A stretch of DNA of 64,000 nt from Acidimicrobiia bacterium (lineage in GTDB: Bacteria > Actinomycetota > Acidimicrobiia > Acidimicrobiales > Bin134): contig JAJDUJ010000006.1 in NCBI GenBank assembly GCA_022826705.1, positions 62,001-126,000 on the forward strand, in the 5' to 3' direction. Of the stretch, positions 16,245 to 25,836 are shown piece after piece. The position numbers were made by a program, and so were the translations under genes. Numbering within the stretch: the stretch's first letter is position 1; each line of letters opens with the position of its first letter. The notes beneath the pieces are model-generated. The model ran no database searches, was not told the DNA's origin, and saw only the letters and a program-made list of their open reading frames with translations.

Positions 16245-19200
16245 TCATCTCGCTTCTACCCAGTAGCGCTGTCGCTGGAACGGGTAGTCGGGCAGCGAGA
16301 TCCGACGGCGCGCCTCGCCCTGGAACAAGCCCTCGAATTGAATCGCCTGGCCATCGGCATATTCCGCAGCAACTACCTCAAGAGGATCATCGCCGTTCGC
16401 AGACACCGACGCACCGCTTTCAGCTTGTTGCTCGTCGATCTCAAGGAGGGCGCTGAGTTGCTGTCGGAGGGACTCCGCATCGCTGAACACCAGTCCAGCC
16501 CGGTGTGAGAAGTGGCTTCGCCCGATGCTGGCCGTCCATGCCACGTCGGAGAGCAGCGGATCGGTTGCGGCACCGGCGGCCGCAAGCTCCTCAGCGTGCT
16601 CGTCGAGCCAGGAGAGATACCGCTGGGCCAGCTCTCTCAACGCCTCCGGAGTCTTGGCCGACAACGGCAGCAGCCGTCTCTCGGGCCGCTCTGCTCCCTC
16701 ACCGAACGGCGATTTCTCGGCAGGCACGGCTTGCGGTGGCCCCATCGGCTGCCACGGCGGGCTGAATCCATCGGGGTCGTCCGCAGTGGTTTCGTACCCC
16801 TCCACCACGACGTGGGAGTTGGCCCCCGAGATACCGAACGAGTTAACCGCGGCCAAAGCCTGGCGACCTGGGTCTCCTGGCCAGTCGATCGCTTCGGTGG
16901 CGACCCTCAGCGGCATCCTCTCCCAAGCAATCTCGGGACTCGGTTCGCTGAAGTTAAGGTGCCTTGGAACCGACCCATGTCTCATCCCCAGCACTACCTT
17001 GATCAGGCCGGCCATCCCTGCGGCGCCTTCAAGGTGCCCGATGTTGGTTTTCACCGAGCCGATCCATACCGGGCGGTCTTCCTCGCGCCCTGGGCCGTAG
17101 ACAGAGGCGATCGCGCTCGCCTCCACTGAATCGCCTACTTCCGTGCCCACGCCGTGGGCCTCGACATAGTCAACCTCATCAGGGGCGACGCCAGCCCGGG
17201 CCAGTGCTTCGACCATGACCCGCTCTTGGGCCCGCCCACTGGGAACGGTGACGGCCAGACCGGCCCCGGTCTGATTCACTGCCGACCCCCGGACGACGCC
17301 CCAAATCCGGTCTCCGTCTGCCTCGGCATCGCTGAGCCGCTTCAGCACCAATACGCCGCACCCCTCTCCCCGCACGTAGCCGTCGGCCGACGCGTCAAAC
17401 GACTTGCACTGCCCTTGCAATGACAAGATGTCCGCCTCGACCAGGGCGTTGGTGACCGCAGTCGACAAGACAACATTCGCGCCCCCGGCCAGGGCGACGT
17501 CTATCTCCCCTCGCCGAAGGGCCTCTACCGCTTGATGCACGGCAACCAACGACGATGTGCAGGCCAAGTCGAACGGCACCGCCGGTCCTTCCAGGCCCAG
17601 CGAGAAGGCCACTCGCCCCACAGTCAAGCTTCCCGCGGTGTTGAGATGACCTCCGGTTCGGCCTCGTTTCTCGATGACACTCCGGTATTCGCTGACACCG
17701 ATCCCGACATACAGACCGCCGCGGCTTGCCTTCAGGCGGTCGGGATCGATAGCCGCATCCTCAACTGCCTGCCAGCTGGTCTCCAGCAACATCCTCTGGA
17801 GCGGGTCGATCGACCATGCCTCCTTCGGCGCAATCCGGAAGAACTGGGGATCAAAGCGGTCGAGGCCCTCGATGTACGACCCCTTTCGGTAGATGGCATC
17901 GGTGGCCGCGGGGTCTCCGAGGACTCCCTCCCACGGACCGCCGTCCTGGCGCCCGTCGGTCACCGTGTTCTCGCCAGCCTCCAGAAGGCGCCAATAGGCC
18001 GATAGATCCTCAGCACCGGGAAGCCGACAAGCCATGCCCACGATGGCGACCCCCTCTTCCTCCAGACGGACAGGCCGGGGCAGAGCTGGTTGCACGGCTT
18101 CTCGGGATTCGACGGCTTCGCCGGCCTGTCCGAACTCCTGGGACAGGTGCTGGGCCAGTCCCGTGATGTTCGGATAGTCGAATATTGCGGTGTTGGACAC
18201 GGTGTACTCGCCGGCAAATGCCCGGTTCAGCCGGTTCCGCAGCTCCACCACCATCAGCGAGTCCATCCCCAGGTCGGCGAACACGGCCGAATCGTCCGGC
18301 AGGTCGGGCAACCGCATCACGGCTTGCAGCTCTCGTTGCAGGTGTGAGATCAGCATCTGGTCGCGCTCAGCGGCAGCGGCATTCCTGAGGGCGTCCAGCA
18401 GATCGACAGACGATTCCTGAGTATCGCCAGAGGCGTCCACCGACAGCAGGTCTTCCAAGAAGAGCGAATGGGCCTCAGGGCCTTCGGCAACTGCTTGCCA
18501 GTCGACCGCCGCCGCCATGGCCATGGTCACGTCCTGGCGTACCAGATGGTCGAACGCCCTCATCCCCTGTTCAGGAGTCATCCACCCCGTGCCCGCGGCT
18601 TCGAGTTGTACGGCGATTCGCTCCCGTTGCTCCTCGGCCTCGCCCAGTCCCGACCACGCCCCCCAGGCGATCGACTGGCCGGGCAGACCCAGCGAACGGC
18701 GATGGGCGGCAAGCTGGTCCAAGAACACATTGGCCGCGGCGTGGTTCGACTGCCCTGAATTGCCCATGACACCGGCGATGCTGGAGAACAAGACGAACAT
18801 GTCGAGGTCGCAGTCTTCGGTGGCCCGATGGAGATGCCAGGCGCCCAGCATCTTCGGCCCCAGCACCTCTTCGAACTTCTCCCAAGTCTGGTTGGCGACC
18901 ACGCCGTCGGACAGCACGCCCACGCTGTGGATCACGCCCCCCAGCGGCGGCAGGTTGGCGTCGATCCGGGCCAGCATCTGGTCGAGGGCCGACGGGTCGG
19001 TCGCATCAGCCAGCTCCACCTCCACCGTCACTCCCTGCTGGCGGAGCCCGTTGATCGTCTCCTCTGCTTCGGGATCAGGGGGCCGTCGCCCGTTCAATAC
19101 GATGGCCCCTGCGCCTCGCTCGGCCAGCCAGCCGGCCACCGCGCATCCGATGCCCCCCATTCCCCCGGTCACCAGGTAGGTCCGGTCGTCTCTCAACTGC

Positions 19201-22200
19201 CCGGTTTCAATGGGGGAACCGGCGAGGACGAGCTTGCCGATGTGGCGGGCGGCCTGCATGTACTTCATCGCCGTGCCCGCTTCGGCCAGCGACCATCGGG
19301 TGTGTACCAAGGGCGCCAGTTCGCCCGCCGCCACCTGGTCCACCACCCGTTGGAGAGCGTCTCCGGGCACCGCCGGGGTCTCTTGTTTGAGGGTGTCCAG
19401 CTCCAAGATCCAGTAGCCCACGTCGGGCCGGGCTGCGGCCATCTCCTCTTCGCTGAGAATGTCCACCCGGGCGAGCTCCACAAAACGGCCGCCTCGGGCC
19501 AAGCACGCCAGGCTGGCGTCGATGAAGCCCGGGCCGGTGAGGCTGTTGAGCACCACGTGGACTCCCTCGCCCCCGGTGGCTTCAAGAATCTCCTCACCGA
19601 ACTTGGTCTGGCGGCTGTCGAACACGTGCTTCACGCCCAGCGACCGCAGAAACGCCTGTTTCGGAGCACTGGTGGTAGCGAAAACCTCAGCCCCCGCGGC
19701 CTGGGCCAACTGAACCGCGGCCAACCCCACGCCCCCTGTCCCGGCGTGGATCAGAACCCGCTCGCCCGCCTTCAGCCCAGCCAGATCGAATGAGAGCAAG
19801 GCCGATGCAAAGACGGTGGGCAATGTGGCCAGCGCCGCGGGCGCAACACCCGAGGGGGCCAGCACCACCAACTCCTCAGTGGTGACCGCTTCGGAGCCCA
19901 GCGTGCCGAACCCTAATCCCACCACTCGGTCGCCCACCGAAACGGTGGTCACCTCGGCGCCCACCTCGACCACTCGGCCACAGAACTCCTCGCCCAGCGA
20001 GCCCTCGCCGATGACGCCCAGAGAGCGGAACATGTCCAAGAAGTTGAGCCCGGCGGCTTCCACCGCTACTCGTACTTCCCTCTCTCCCAATTCCGCCGGC
20101 GGGTGAGGCTCTGGCTTGACCCCTTCCAGGTCGCCGCTTGCGTCAGCCGCCAGCAACCAGCTCACTTCTCCCGCGGGATCGGGCAGATCCGGGCGACCCG
20201 ACCCAACCCCGGCCCGAGCCAATCGGGCCGTCTGGCGCAGTCCCATGCGGTAGGCAATCTGGGTCTCCGCGTCGGGATAGAGCAGCTCATTGGCCAGGTC
20301 CGACAGCGGCATCGGACGGTCGGGATCCAAATCGATCATCCTCGGGTTGAGGTGAGGCGCTTCGCGGGCCACCACTTTCCCGAGTCCCCAGAGGATTGAC
20401 CCCGCGATGCCCTCGGCGCGCTCGTGCTCCAGCACTTGAGCCCCCTGGGTCACCAGCCAAACCCCGTCTGTCGGGGCGGCGTCGGCATCCCCCATCCCCT
20501 GCAACAGAGCCAGCGCGCTCTTGCCAGTATCAGCTGCGTCCTCCGCGAGCTGCTCGGTGGCCACCTGCGACCCCCGGCTGTCGAGCGATACCAGGTGGAC
20601 AACGCCGCGGAGTGCGGTATCGGAGGAAAGACCCTCGAAGATCGACCGCCACGACTCCCGTTGGCTCATCGCCACAGAAACCCGGTTGATTCCGGGCTCA
20701 TCCAGCACGGGCTGGTCACCGCTGGAGGCACCATCGCCAATCATCACCACCGTCTGATTCCGGGACGCCAACTCCTGCGCGAGGGTCTCGGCTGAACCGC
20801 CAGAATCCGATGCCAGTATCCATACGCCGGGCTGCTCGCTCACCTCTGCCGGTCCCTGAGCCAAGATCACCCCGCGATCAGGCTGTCGGCCGGTGTCGGG
20901 CGGGTCCAAGCCCAAGACTTCTGCCGTCGCGAATCCCGAGTCTCCCAGCGCCTGAAGCCACACGTCGGGGCTGGTCAGGGCGTGATGGGGGCGATAGTGG
21001 TCAGCAAACCGCCACCATCCGTCCAGTGGCCCGAAGGAGAGGTCCAGCCAGCCCAAGCCGCGGAGAGTCTCCAATGCCACCAGATAGCCCGACGGTGCCA
21101 GCAGCCGTCGACAATTGCCCAGCGTCTCATCCAGGAATTGGGTGGCGTGCAGAACGTTGGACGCGATCACCAGGTCGTAGCCATGGAGATCGAAACCCTG
21201 TTCCACGGGGTCGATCTCGATGTCCAGCACCCGGTAGTCCATCGACGCCTCTGCTCCGCCGAAGCGTCTCTCCGCCTCAGCGAAGAAGCCGGCGGAAATA
21301 TCGGTGTAGGTGTAGTCAAAGCGCTCGGCGGGGAGCTCGGGCAGCACCGACGCAGTTCCCGACCCGGTGCCGGCTCCCACCTCCACCACTCGCAGCCTCC
21401 GCCCTTCCGGCAAGTCGGCCAGCAGTGCCGCCACCGCGTCGCCCAGCAAGCGGTTCGAGGCCATGGCCATCGGCGCCTTGATGTACATGTCGGCGGCGCT
21501 CGGCTCGCCGCTGCCGAAAAGCAGCGTCAGCGGATCGGCATCGCCAACCAACACATCGGCCAATGCCCCGCCGGTTCGCCGGAACAGACCGATCTCCACG
21601 GCGCCGTGGGGGTATAGGCCCTCCATCCAGTCGGCCCGCTCGGTGGGATCACTATCCAGTACTTCAGGCAACGGGTCGTCAGAACCAACCAACACGGTGA
21701 ACCCGTCGCCTGCCTCTTCCAGTACGCCAGCTTTGGCCATCATCTCGAGCATCCGGCGGAACAAGCGTCCGTGCTCCGGGGCAACCCCTAACTGCTCTCT
21801 CAGTTCATCGGGCGCCACCGTGTCGCCTGCGGTGCGCACCCACCCCAGCCGGTCCAAGGCCATACGGGCGAATGACCACGCCAGCAGTTCGAGATCATCA
21901 AGCAACCCCACCCGGCTCTCGGCCTCAACGCCTTCGGCCGCCAGATACTCGGAGAACGACCCTGAACCCGCGGCAATGGCGCTGGGGGCAGGCAGGAAAT
22001 CCGCCGGCAGAATCCCGGGGGCGAGGGGGCGGTCTCGCCAGACAATCTCATAGAGGAGATCATCCATGTTCCCCGCGGCCGACATCAGCGCGGCCCGGGT
22101 GGCCCGCTTCACCGTGTAGCCGTCCAGCCCGCCAAGCACAGTGCCGCGCTGGTCGTAGAACACCAGATCTCCGGTCAGAACCTCTGGGGTCCCTGCTGTC

Positions 22201-25200
22201 GGCTCTGCGGCCTTCCTCAAACGAGCATGACAAATGAGCTGGTCGGGTAGCGGACCGTTCAACCACAGCCGCTCCAATGCGAAGGGCATATAGGCCACGC
22301 CATCTTCGGCGCCAGCACCACTGCGAGCCTCGGCCATGACCTGGAAGCAACCGTCCAGAAGCAGCGGATGCGCTTCGATGCCGCCTGCATCAATGGACTC
22401 AGACAGTGACAATTCGCCTAGCGCTTCGCCCTCCGTGGACCAAAGTGCCCGAAGGGTGCGGAACGGAGTGCCGAGCTCTACCCCTGTGCTCAGCCGGGAG
22501 CGGTAGAACTCCGAAACGTTCTTAGGCTCCAATCCGGCCTTCAGGCCTTCCAAGTCGACACTATCGGCCGCCTCAGCCCGCCCGGCTTCCGAATGGGCCA
22601 GGCCCTCGGCGTGCAGCGTCCACCCGTCTTCACCCGGGCCCCGGCTGTAGATCTCAAATCGAGTGGGCACCTTGGGTTCGGCCTCGTCCAGTACAAACTG
22701 CACTTGGCGGCCTTCGGACACCGCCCCGTCATCTGAGTCCGACTCAGAAAAGACCATTGGGCTGAGCAGTTGGAGATCATCGATCACGAAGCTGCGGCCC
22801 CTCGATGTGGATAGCCGACCGTTTCCATTGGCAACCAGCGCGGAGACCGCCATCGTTCCGTACAGCGCGCCCGGCGTGACCACCTGACCGTAAACCCGGT
22901 GCTCATTCAGCCATTGCGGATCGGAGGAATCCATTTCCGTCTCAAACTGAATCTCTCCTCGGGGCGATTCGTGGCAAATGCCGAGAAGCGGGTGCCCCGC
23001 GCTGGATCGACGGCGCTTGGGGGTTTCGACCCAGTAGCGCTGACGCTGGAACGGGTAGCCCGGAATCGAGATACGGCGTCGGGCCTCCCCTTCGAATTGG
23101 CCCTCGAAGGAGATTTCGACTCCGGCCTGGTACAACCCCGCTACCGCGTCGAGGAACCCGCAGCCGTCCACGGGGTCCGGCGTTCGAGACGAGGGCCGCT
23201 TCATGCTCGACACCACCACCGGCTCGATGCCGCCAGCCTGGTCGGGCCAAGACAGAACCGTCATGGGGCTGAGTACCGCCCCCGGGCCGACTTCGAGAAC
23301 CACGTCCACTCCCATATCGGCCAAGGTCTCGACACACTTGCGATACTCCACCGGTTGGCGGGCCAGCCGACGCCAATACAACCCGTCCATCGCTTGGTCG
23401 GGTTCCAGCAATTGGCCGGTCATGCTGCTTATCAACGAGATCGACGGGGCGGCCACCGAACAACCGGCTATAAGCGCCTCCACACCGTCCAGAATGGGCT
23501 CCACCATGGCGCTGTGGTACCCGGCGCTTCTCTCCAATCGCCGAACCCTCACCTCGTCGGCCTCGAAGCGCCGCAGCACCGCCTCGACATCATCCACCGG
23601 TCCGCTCACCATCACATGAGTGCCGTTGTCGGCGGCAATGGCCAGCCGCGGGTCGCCCGACTCCGCGCACTGCTCCTCCACCGCGGCCGCCACGTCAGAT
23701 TTCGCGGTGAACACCGCGGCCATCGCGCCGGGCTCATCCAACTCAGCCGTGAGCTTGCCCCGCCCGACTGCGAACCGAAGGCCGTCTTCCAGGCTGAGCA
23801 CCCCAGCGGTGTGGGCCGCGGCGATCTCACCCAGGCTGTGCCCCACCACCAAGTCGGGCCGCACCCCCAATCTCGACCACAATGCGGTCAGCGCACACTC
23901 CATGGCGTAGATGGCGGGTTGCGTCCACGTTGGATCATTCAGATCGCCATCGGCGTCGGGCACGCCGAACATCACGTCCAATAACGAGGTTCCGCACTCA
24001 TCGCGGAAGACCTCCTCGCAGCGATCCAGCACCATTCGCACCACCGGTTCGCTCTGGTAGAGCGACTTCCCCATCCCAACCCACTGGCTGCCCAGCCCGG
24101 TGAAGGCAAAGGCCACCTTCAAGTCGGTACGCGATCCCGGTACCTCGTCTTCGGCGCCCACCAGCGCATCGAACTTCTCTCGCAACGACTCGGCGTCTTT
24201 GAACGCCACCCCGGCCCGATGGGAGTAATGGCTGCGACCCACCCCGGCGGTCCAAGCCATGTCGGCGAGGAGCTCGTGGGCTGGGGAATCAAGATTGTCG
24301 TCAAGCCACGTCAGATATCCCTGGGCCAGATCCCTCAGGGCTTGGTCTGACTTCGCCGACAGGGGCAGCAACCTCGCTGGCCGATCCGTGGCCGATTCCT
24401 CCTCTGCCACGGGCGCTTTTTCGTCAGCCGAAGAGATGGCGATGGGCAGAGGAACGCCTTTCGGCCACCGCTCCTCACCGGGCTGAGCAGGCTCGTCTGC
24501 CGGAGGCTCATAGGCCTCCAAAATGACGTGGGCGTTGGTGCCCGACCAGCCAAATCCGCTCACACCGGCGACGGGCAAGCGGTCGGAGCCACCTGGCCAG
24601 GGGGTGGGCTCAGACGTCACCTTCAGCGGCACCTGATCCCAGTCGATCACCGGGTTCGGATTCTCAAAGTGCAGGTGCCGGGGAATCACGCCCTGCTGCA
24701 TTGCCAGCATCGTCTTTATCAAGCCAGCCGCTCCGGCAGCCGACTCCGGATGAGCGATGTTGGTCTTCACAGATCCGACGAGCAGCGGTTGATCGCTGTC
24801 GCGATCTCGGCAGTAGGCGCCGGCGATAGCCCCCAGTTCGATGGGATCGCCCACCGGCGTCCCCGTACCGTGCGCCTCGAGGTAATCCACCTGTGATGAC
24901 GTAACCCCGGCACGGGCCAGGGCCTCGGAGATCACCAGTTGCTGGGCCTCTCCACTGGGCACGGTCAACCCGGTGGAAGCGCCATCCTGGTTGAGCGCAG
25001 ACCCCAGAATCACGCCCCAAATCCGGTCTCCGTCGGCTTCCGCCTCGCTAAGCCTCTTGAGGACGAGGATGCCGCAGCCCTCGCCTCGCACGAACCCGTT
25101 GGCAGAGGCGTCGAACGCCTTGCACTTCCCATCGGGCGCCAGCATCCCGGCGTTGCCCCGCAAGTGGAACAGGTAGCCCGACAAAATGATGTGTACCCCG

Positions 25201-25817
25201 CCCGCGAGGGCTAGATCGGCTTCTCCCCTCTGAAGCCCGGAAACAGCCTGATGGACCGCGGCCAGCGATGATGAGCAAGCGGTGTCCACCGCTATCGCCG
25301 GACCTTGCAGCCCCAATGCGAAGGCAACTCGCCCGATGGCGGTGTTGAGAGAACTGCCGCTCACCGAGTACAGGCTGAGCGCGGCATCGGCGGTGGAGGC
25401 GTCTGTTTTTACCAGTCCGCGGTAGTCGTTGTTGCTGATCCCGGCATACACCCCGGTGCGGCTGCCCCGGAGCCGCTCATGGTCGATCCCCGCGTCTTCC
25501 AGAGCTTGCCAACTCGTCTCCAGCATCAGCCGCTGCTGGGGATCGAGCAGCTGGGCCTCAATCGGCGAAATGCGGAAGAACGAGGCGTCGAACTGGTCGA
25601 TGTTGTCCATCAACCCGCCGAAGCGAAGGGCGTCGTTGTCGACAACGGCGTCCGGGAAAATCTCTCCGATTCGCCCCTCTCCCGAACCGGGAACCCCCTC
25701 TGTAACTGTGTTCTTGCCCTCTTCCAGCAAGCGCCAGAACTCCGACAGGTTGCTAGCACCGGGAAACCGGCAGGCCATCCCGACAACCGCGATCGATTCC
25801 CGTGTTCGCGAAGCCAT
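16245..25817 (-). CDS. Type I polyketide synthase: KS-AT-DH-cMT-psiKR-ER-KR-ACP-KS(-AT deleted)
   Basis: A 3190-residue PKS. KS1 has Cys181 (DTACSSS), EAHGTGT and KTNIAH. AT has Ser661 (GHSLGE), with AGYHS at the specificity motif, which is neither HAFH nor YASH, so the extender is uncertain. DH has His973 (HxxxGxxxxP) and Asp1155 (DGCFQ), both intact. The C-methyltransferase shows VEVGAGTG at about 1478. A pseudo-KR precedes ER (HAGTGGVG at about 2024). The catalytic KR has TGGMGGIG at about 2215 and His2359 in SNHAAAN where Tyr is usual. ACP carries Ser2520 (LGMDSL). KS2 has Cys2753 (LACTSS), EAHGVGT and KTNIGH. KS2 is followed by the KS-AT linker joined straight to the post-AT linker (PFQRQRYWV), where the protein ends. 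ATG follows AGGAGAG. The likely product is a reduced, alpha-methylated chain. Confidence 0.95.
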   Translation of the reverse strand: MASRTRESIAVVGMACRFPGASNLSEFWRLLEEGKNTVTEGVPGSGEGRIGEIFPDAVVDNDALRFGGLMDNIDQFDASFFRISPIEAQLLDPQQRLMLETSWQALEDAGIDHERLRGSRTGVYAGISNNDYRGLVKTDASTADAALSLYSVSGSSLNTAIGRVAFALGLQGPAIAVDTACSSSLAAVHQAVSGLQRGEADLALAGGVHIILSGYLFHLRGNAGMLAPDGKCKAFDASANGFVRGEGCGILVLKRLSEAEADGDRIWGVILGSALNQDGASTGLTVPSGEAQQLVISEALARAGVTSSQVDYLEAHGTGTPVGDPIELGAIAGAYCRDRDSDQPLLVGSVKTNIAHPESAAGAAGLIKTMLAMQQGVIPRHLHFENPNPVIDWDQVPLKVTSEPTPWPGGSDRLPVAGVSGFGWSGTNAHVILEAYEPPADEPAQPGEERWPKGVPLPIAISSADEKAPVAEEESATDRPARLLPLSAKSDQALRDLAQGYLTWLDDNLDSPAHELLADMAWTAGVGRSHYSHRAGVAFKDAESLREKFDALVGAEDEVPGSRTDLKVAFAFTGLGSQWVGMGKSLYQSEPVVRMVLDRCEEVFRDECGTSLLDVMFGVPDADGDLNDPTWTQPAIYAMECALTALWSRLGVRPDLVVGHSLGEIAAAHTAGVLSLEDGLRFAVGRGKLTAELDEPGAMAAVFTAKSDVAAAVEEQCAESGDPRLAIAADNGTHVMVSGPVDDVEAVLRRFEADEVRVRRLERSAGYHSAMVEPILDGVEALIAGCSVAAPSISLISSMTGQLLEPDQAMDGLYWRRLARQPVEYRKCVETLADMGVDVVLEVGPGAVLSPMTVLSWPDQAGGIEPVVVSSMKRPSSRTPDPVDGCGFLDAVAGLYQAGVEISFEGQFEGEARRRISIPGYPFQRQRYWVETPKRRRSSAGHPLLGICHESPRGEIQFETEMDSSDPQWLNEHRVYGQVVTPGALYGTMAVSALVANGNGRLSTSRGRSFVIDDLQLLSPMVFSESDSDDGAVSEGRQVQFVLDEAEPKVPTRFEIYSRGPGEDGWTLHAEGLAHSEAGRAEAADSVDLEGLKAGLEPKNVSEFYRSRLSTGVELGTPFRTLRALWSTEGEALGELSLSESIDAGGIEAHPLLLDGCFQVMAEARSGAGAEDGVAYMPFALERLWLNGPLPDQLICHARLRKAAEPTAGTPEVLTGDLVFYDQRGTVLGGLDGYTVKRATRAALMSAAGNMDDLLYEIVWRDRPLAPGILPADFLPAPSAIAAGSGSFSEYLAAEGVEAESRVGLLDDLELLAWSFARMALDRLGWVRTAGDTVAPDELREQLGVAPEHGRLFRRMLEMMAKAGVLEEAGDGFTVLVGSDDPLPEVLDSDPTERADWMEGLYPHGAVEIGLFRRTGGALADVLVGDADPLTLLFGSGEPSAADMYIKAPMAMASNRLLGDAVAALLADLPEGRRLRVVEVGAGTGSGTASVLPELPAERFDYTYTDISAGFFAEAERRFGGAEASMDYRVLDIEIDPVEQGFDLHGYDLVIASNVLHATQFLDETLGNCRRLLAPSGYLVALETLRGLGWLDLSFGPLDGWWRFADHYRPHHALTSPDVWLQALGDSGFATAEVLGLDPPDTGRQPDRGVILAQGPAEVSEQPGVWILASDSGGSAETLAQELASRNQTVVMIGDGASSGDQPVLDEPGINRVSVAMSQRESWRSIFEGLSSDTALRGVVHLVSLDSRGSQVATEQLAEDAADTGKSALALLQGMGDADAAPTDGVWLVTQGAQVLEHERAEGIAGSILWGLGKVVAREAPHLNPRMIDLDPDRPMPLSDLANELLYPDAETQIAYRMGLRQTARLARAGVGSGRPDLPDPAGEVSWLLAADASGDLEGVKPEPHPPAELGEREVRVAVEAAGLNFLDMFRSLGVIGEGSLGEEFCGRVVEVGAEVTTVSVGDRVVGLGFGTLGSEAVTTEELVVLAPSGVAPAALATLPTVFASALLSFDLAGLKAGERVLIHAGTGGVGLAAVQLAQAAGAEVFATTSAPKQAFLRSLGVKHVFDSRQTKFGEEILEATGGEGVHVVLNSLTGPGFIDASLACLARGGRFVELARVDILSEEEMAAARPDVGYWILELDTLKQETPAVPGDALQRVVDQVAAGELAPLVHTRWSLAEAGTAMKYMQAARHIGKLVLAGSPIETGQLRDDRTYLVTGGMGGIGCAVAGWLAERGAGAIVLNGRRPPDPEAEETINGLRQQGVTVEVELADATDPSALDQMLARIDANLPPLGGVIHSVGVLSDGVVANQTWEKFEEVLGPKMLGAWHLHRATEDCDLDMFVLFSSIAGVMGNSGQSNHAAANVFLDQLAAHRRSLGLPGQSIAWGAWSGLGEAEEQRERIAVQLEAAGTGWMTPEQGMRAFDHLVRQDVTMAMAAAVDWQAVAEGPEAHSLFLEDLLSVDASGDTQESSVDLLDALRNAAAAERDQMLISHLQRELQAVMRLPDLPDDSAVFADLGMDSLMVVELRNRLNRAFAGEYTVSNTAIFDYPNITGLAQHLSQEFGQAGEAVESREAVQPALPRPVRLEEEGVAIVGMACRLPGAEDLSAYWRLLEAGENTVTDGRQDGGPWEGVLGDPAATDAIYRKGSYIEGLDRFDPQFFRIAPKEAWSIDPLQRMLLETSWQAVEDAAIDPDRLKASRGGLYVGIGVSEYRSVIEKRGRTGGHLNTAGSLTVGRVAFSLGLEGPAVPFDLACTSSLVAVHQAVEALRRGEIDVALAGGANVVLSTAVTNALVEADILSLQGQCKSFDASADGYVRGEGCGVLVLKRLSDAEADGDRIWGVVRGSAVNQTGAGLAVTVPSGRAQERVMVEALARAGVAPDEVDYVEAHGVGTEVGDSVEASAIASVYGPGREEDRPVWIGSVKTNIGHLEGAAGMAGLIKVVLGMRHGSVPRHLNFSEPSPEIAWERMPLRVATEAIDWPGDPGRQALAAVNSFGISGANSHVVVEGYETTADDPDGFSPPWQPMGPPQAVPAEKSPFGEGAERPERRLLPLSAKTPEALRELAQRYLSWLDEHAEELAAAGAATDPLLSDVAWTASIGRSHFSHRAGLVFSDAESLRQQLSALLEIDEQQAESGASVSANGDDPLEVVAAEYADGQAIQFEGLFQGEARRRISLPDYPFQRQRYWVEAR

Positions 25818-25836
25818 GTTCTCTCCTACTTCGAGG

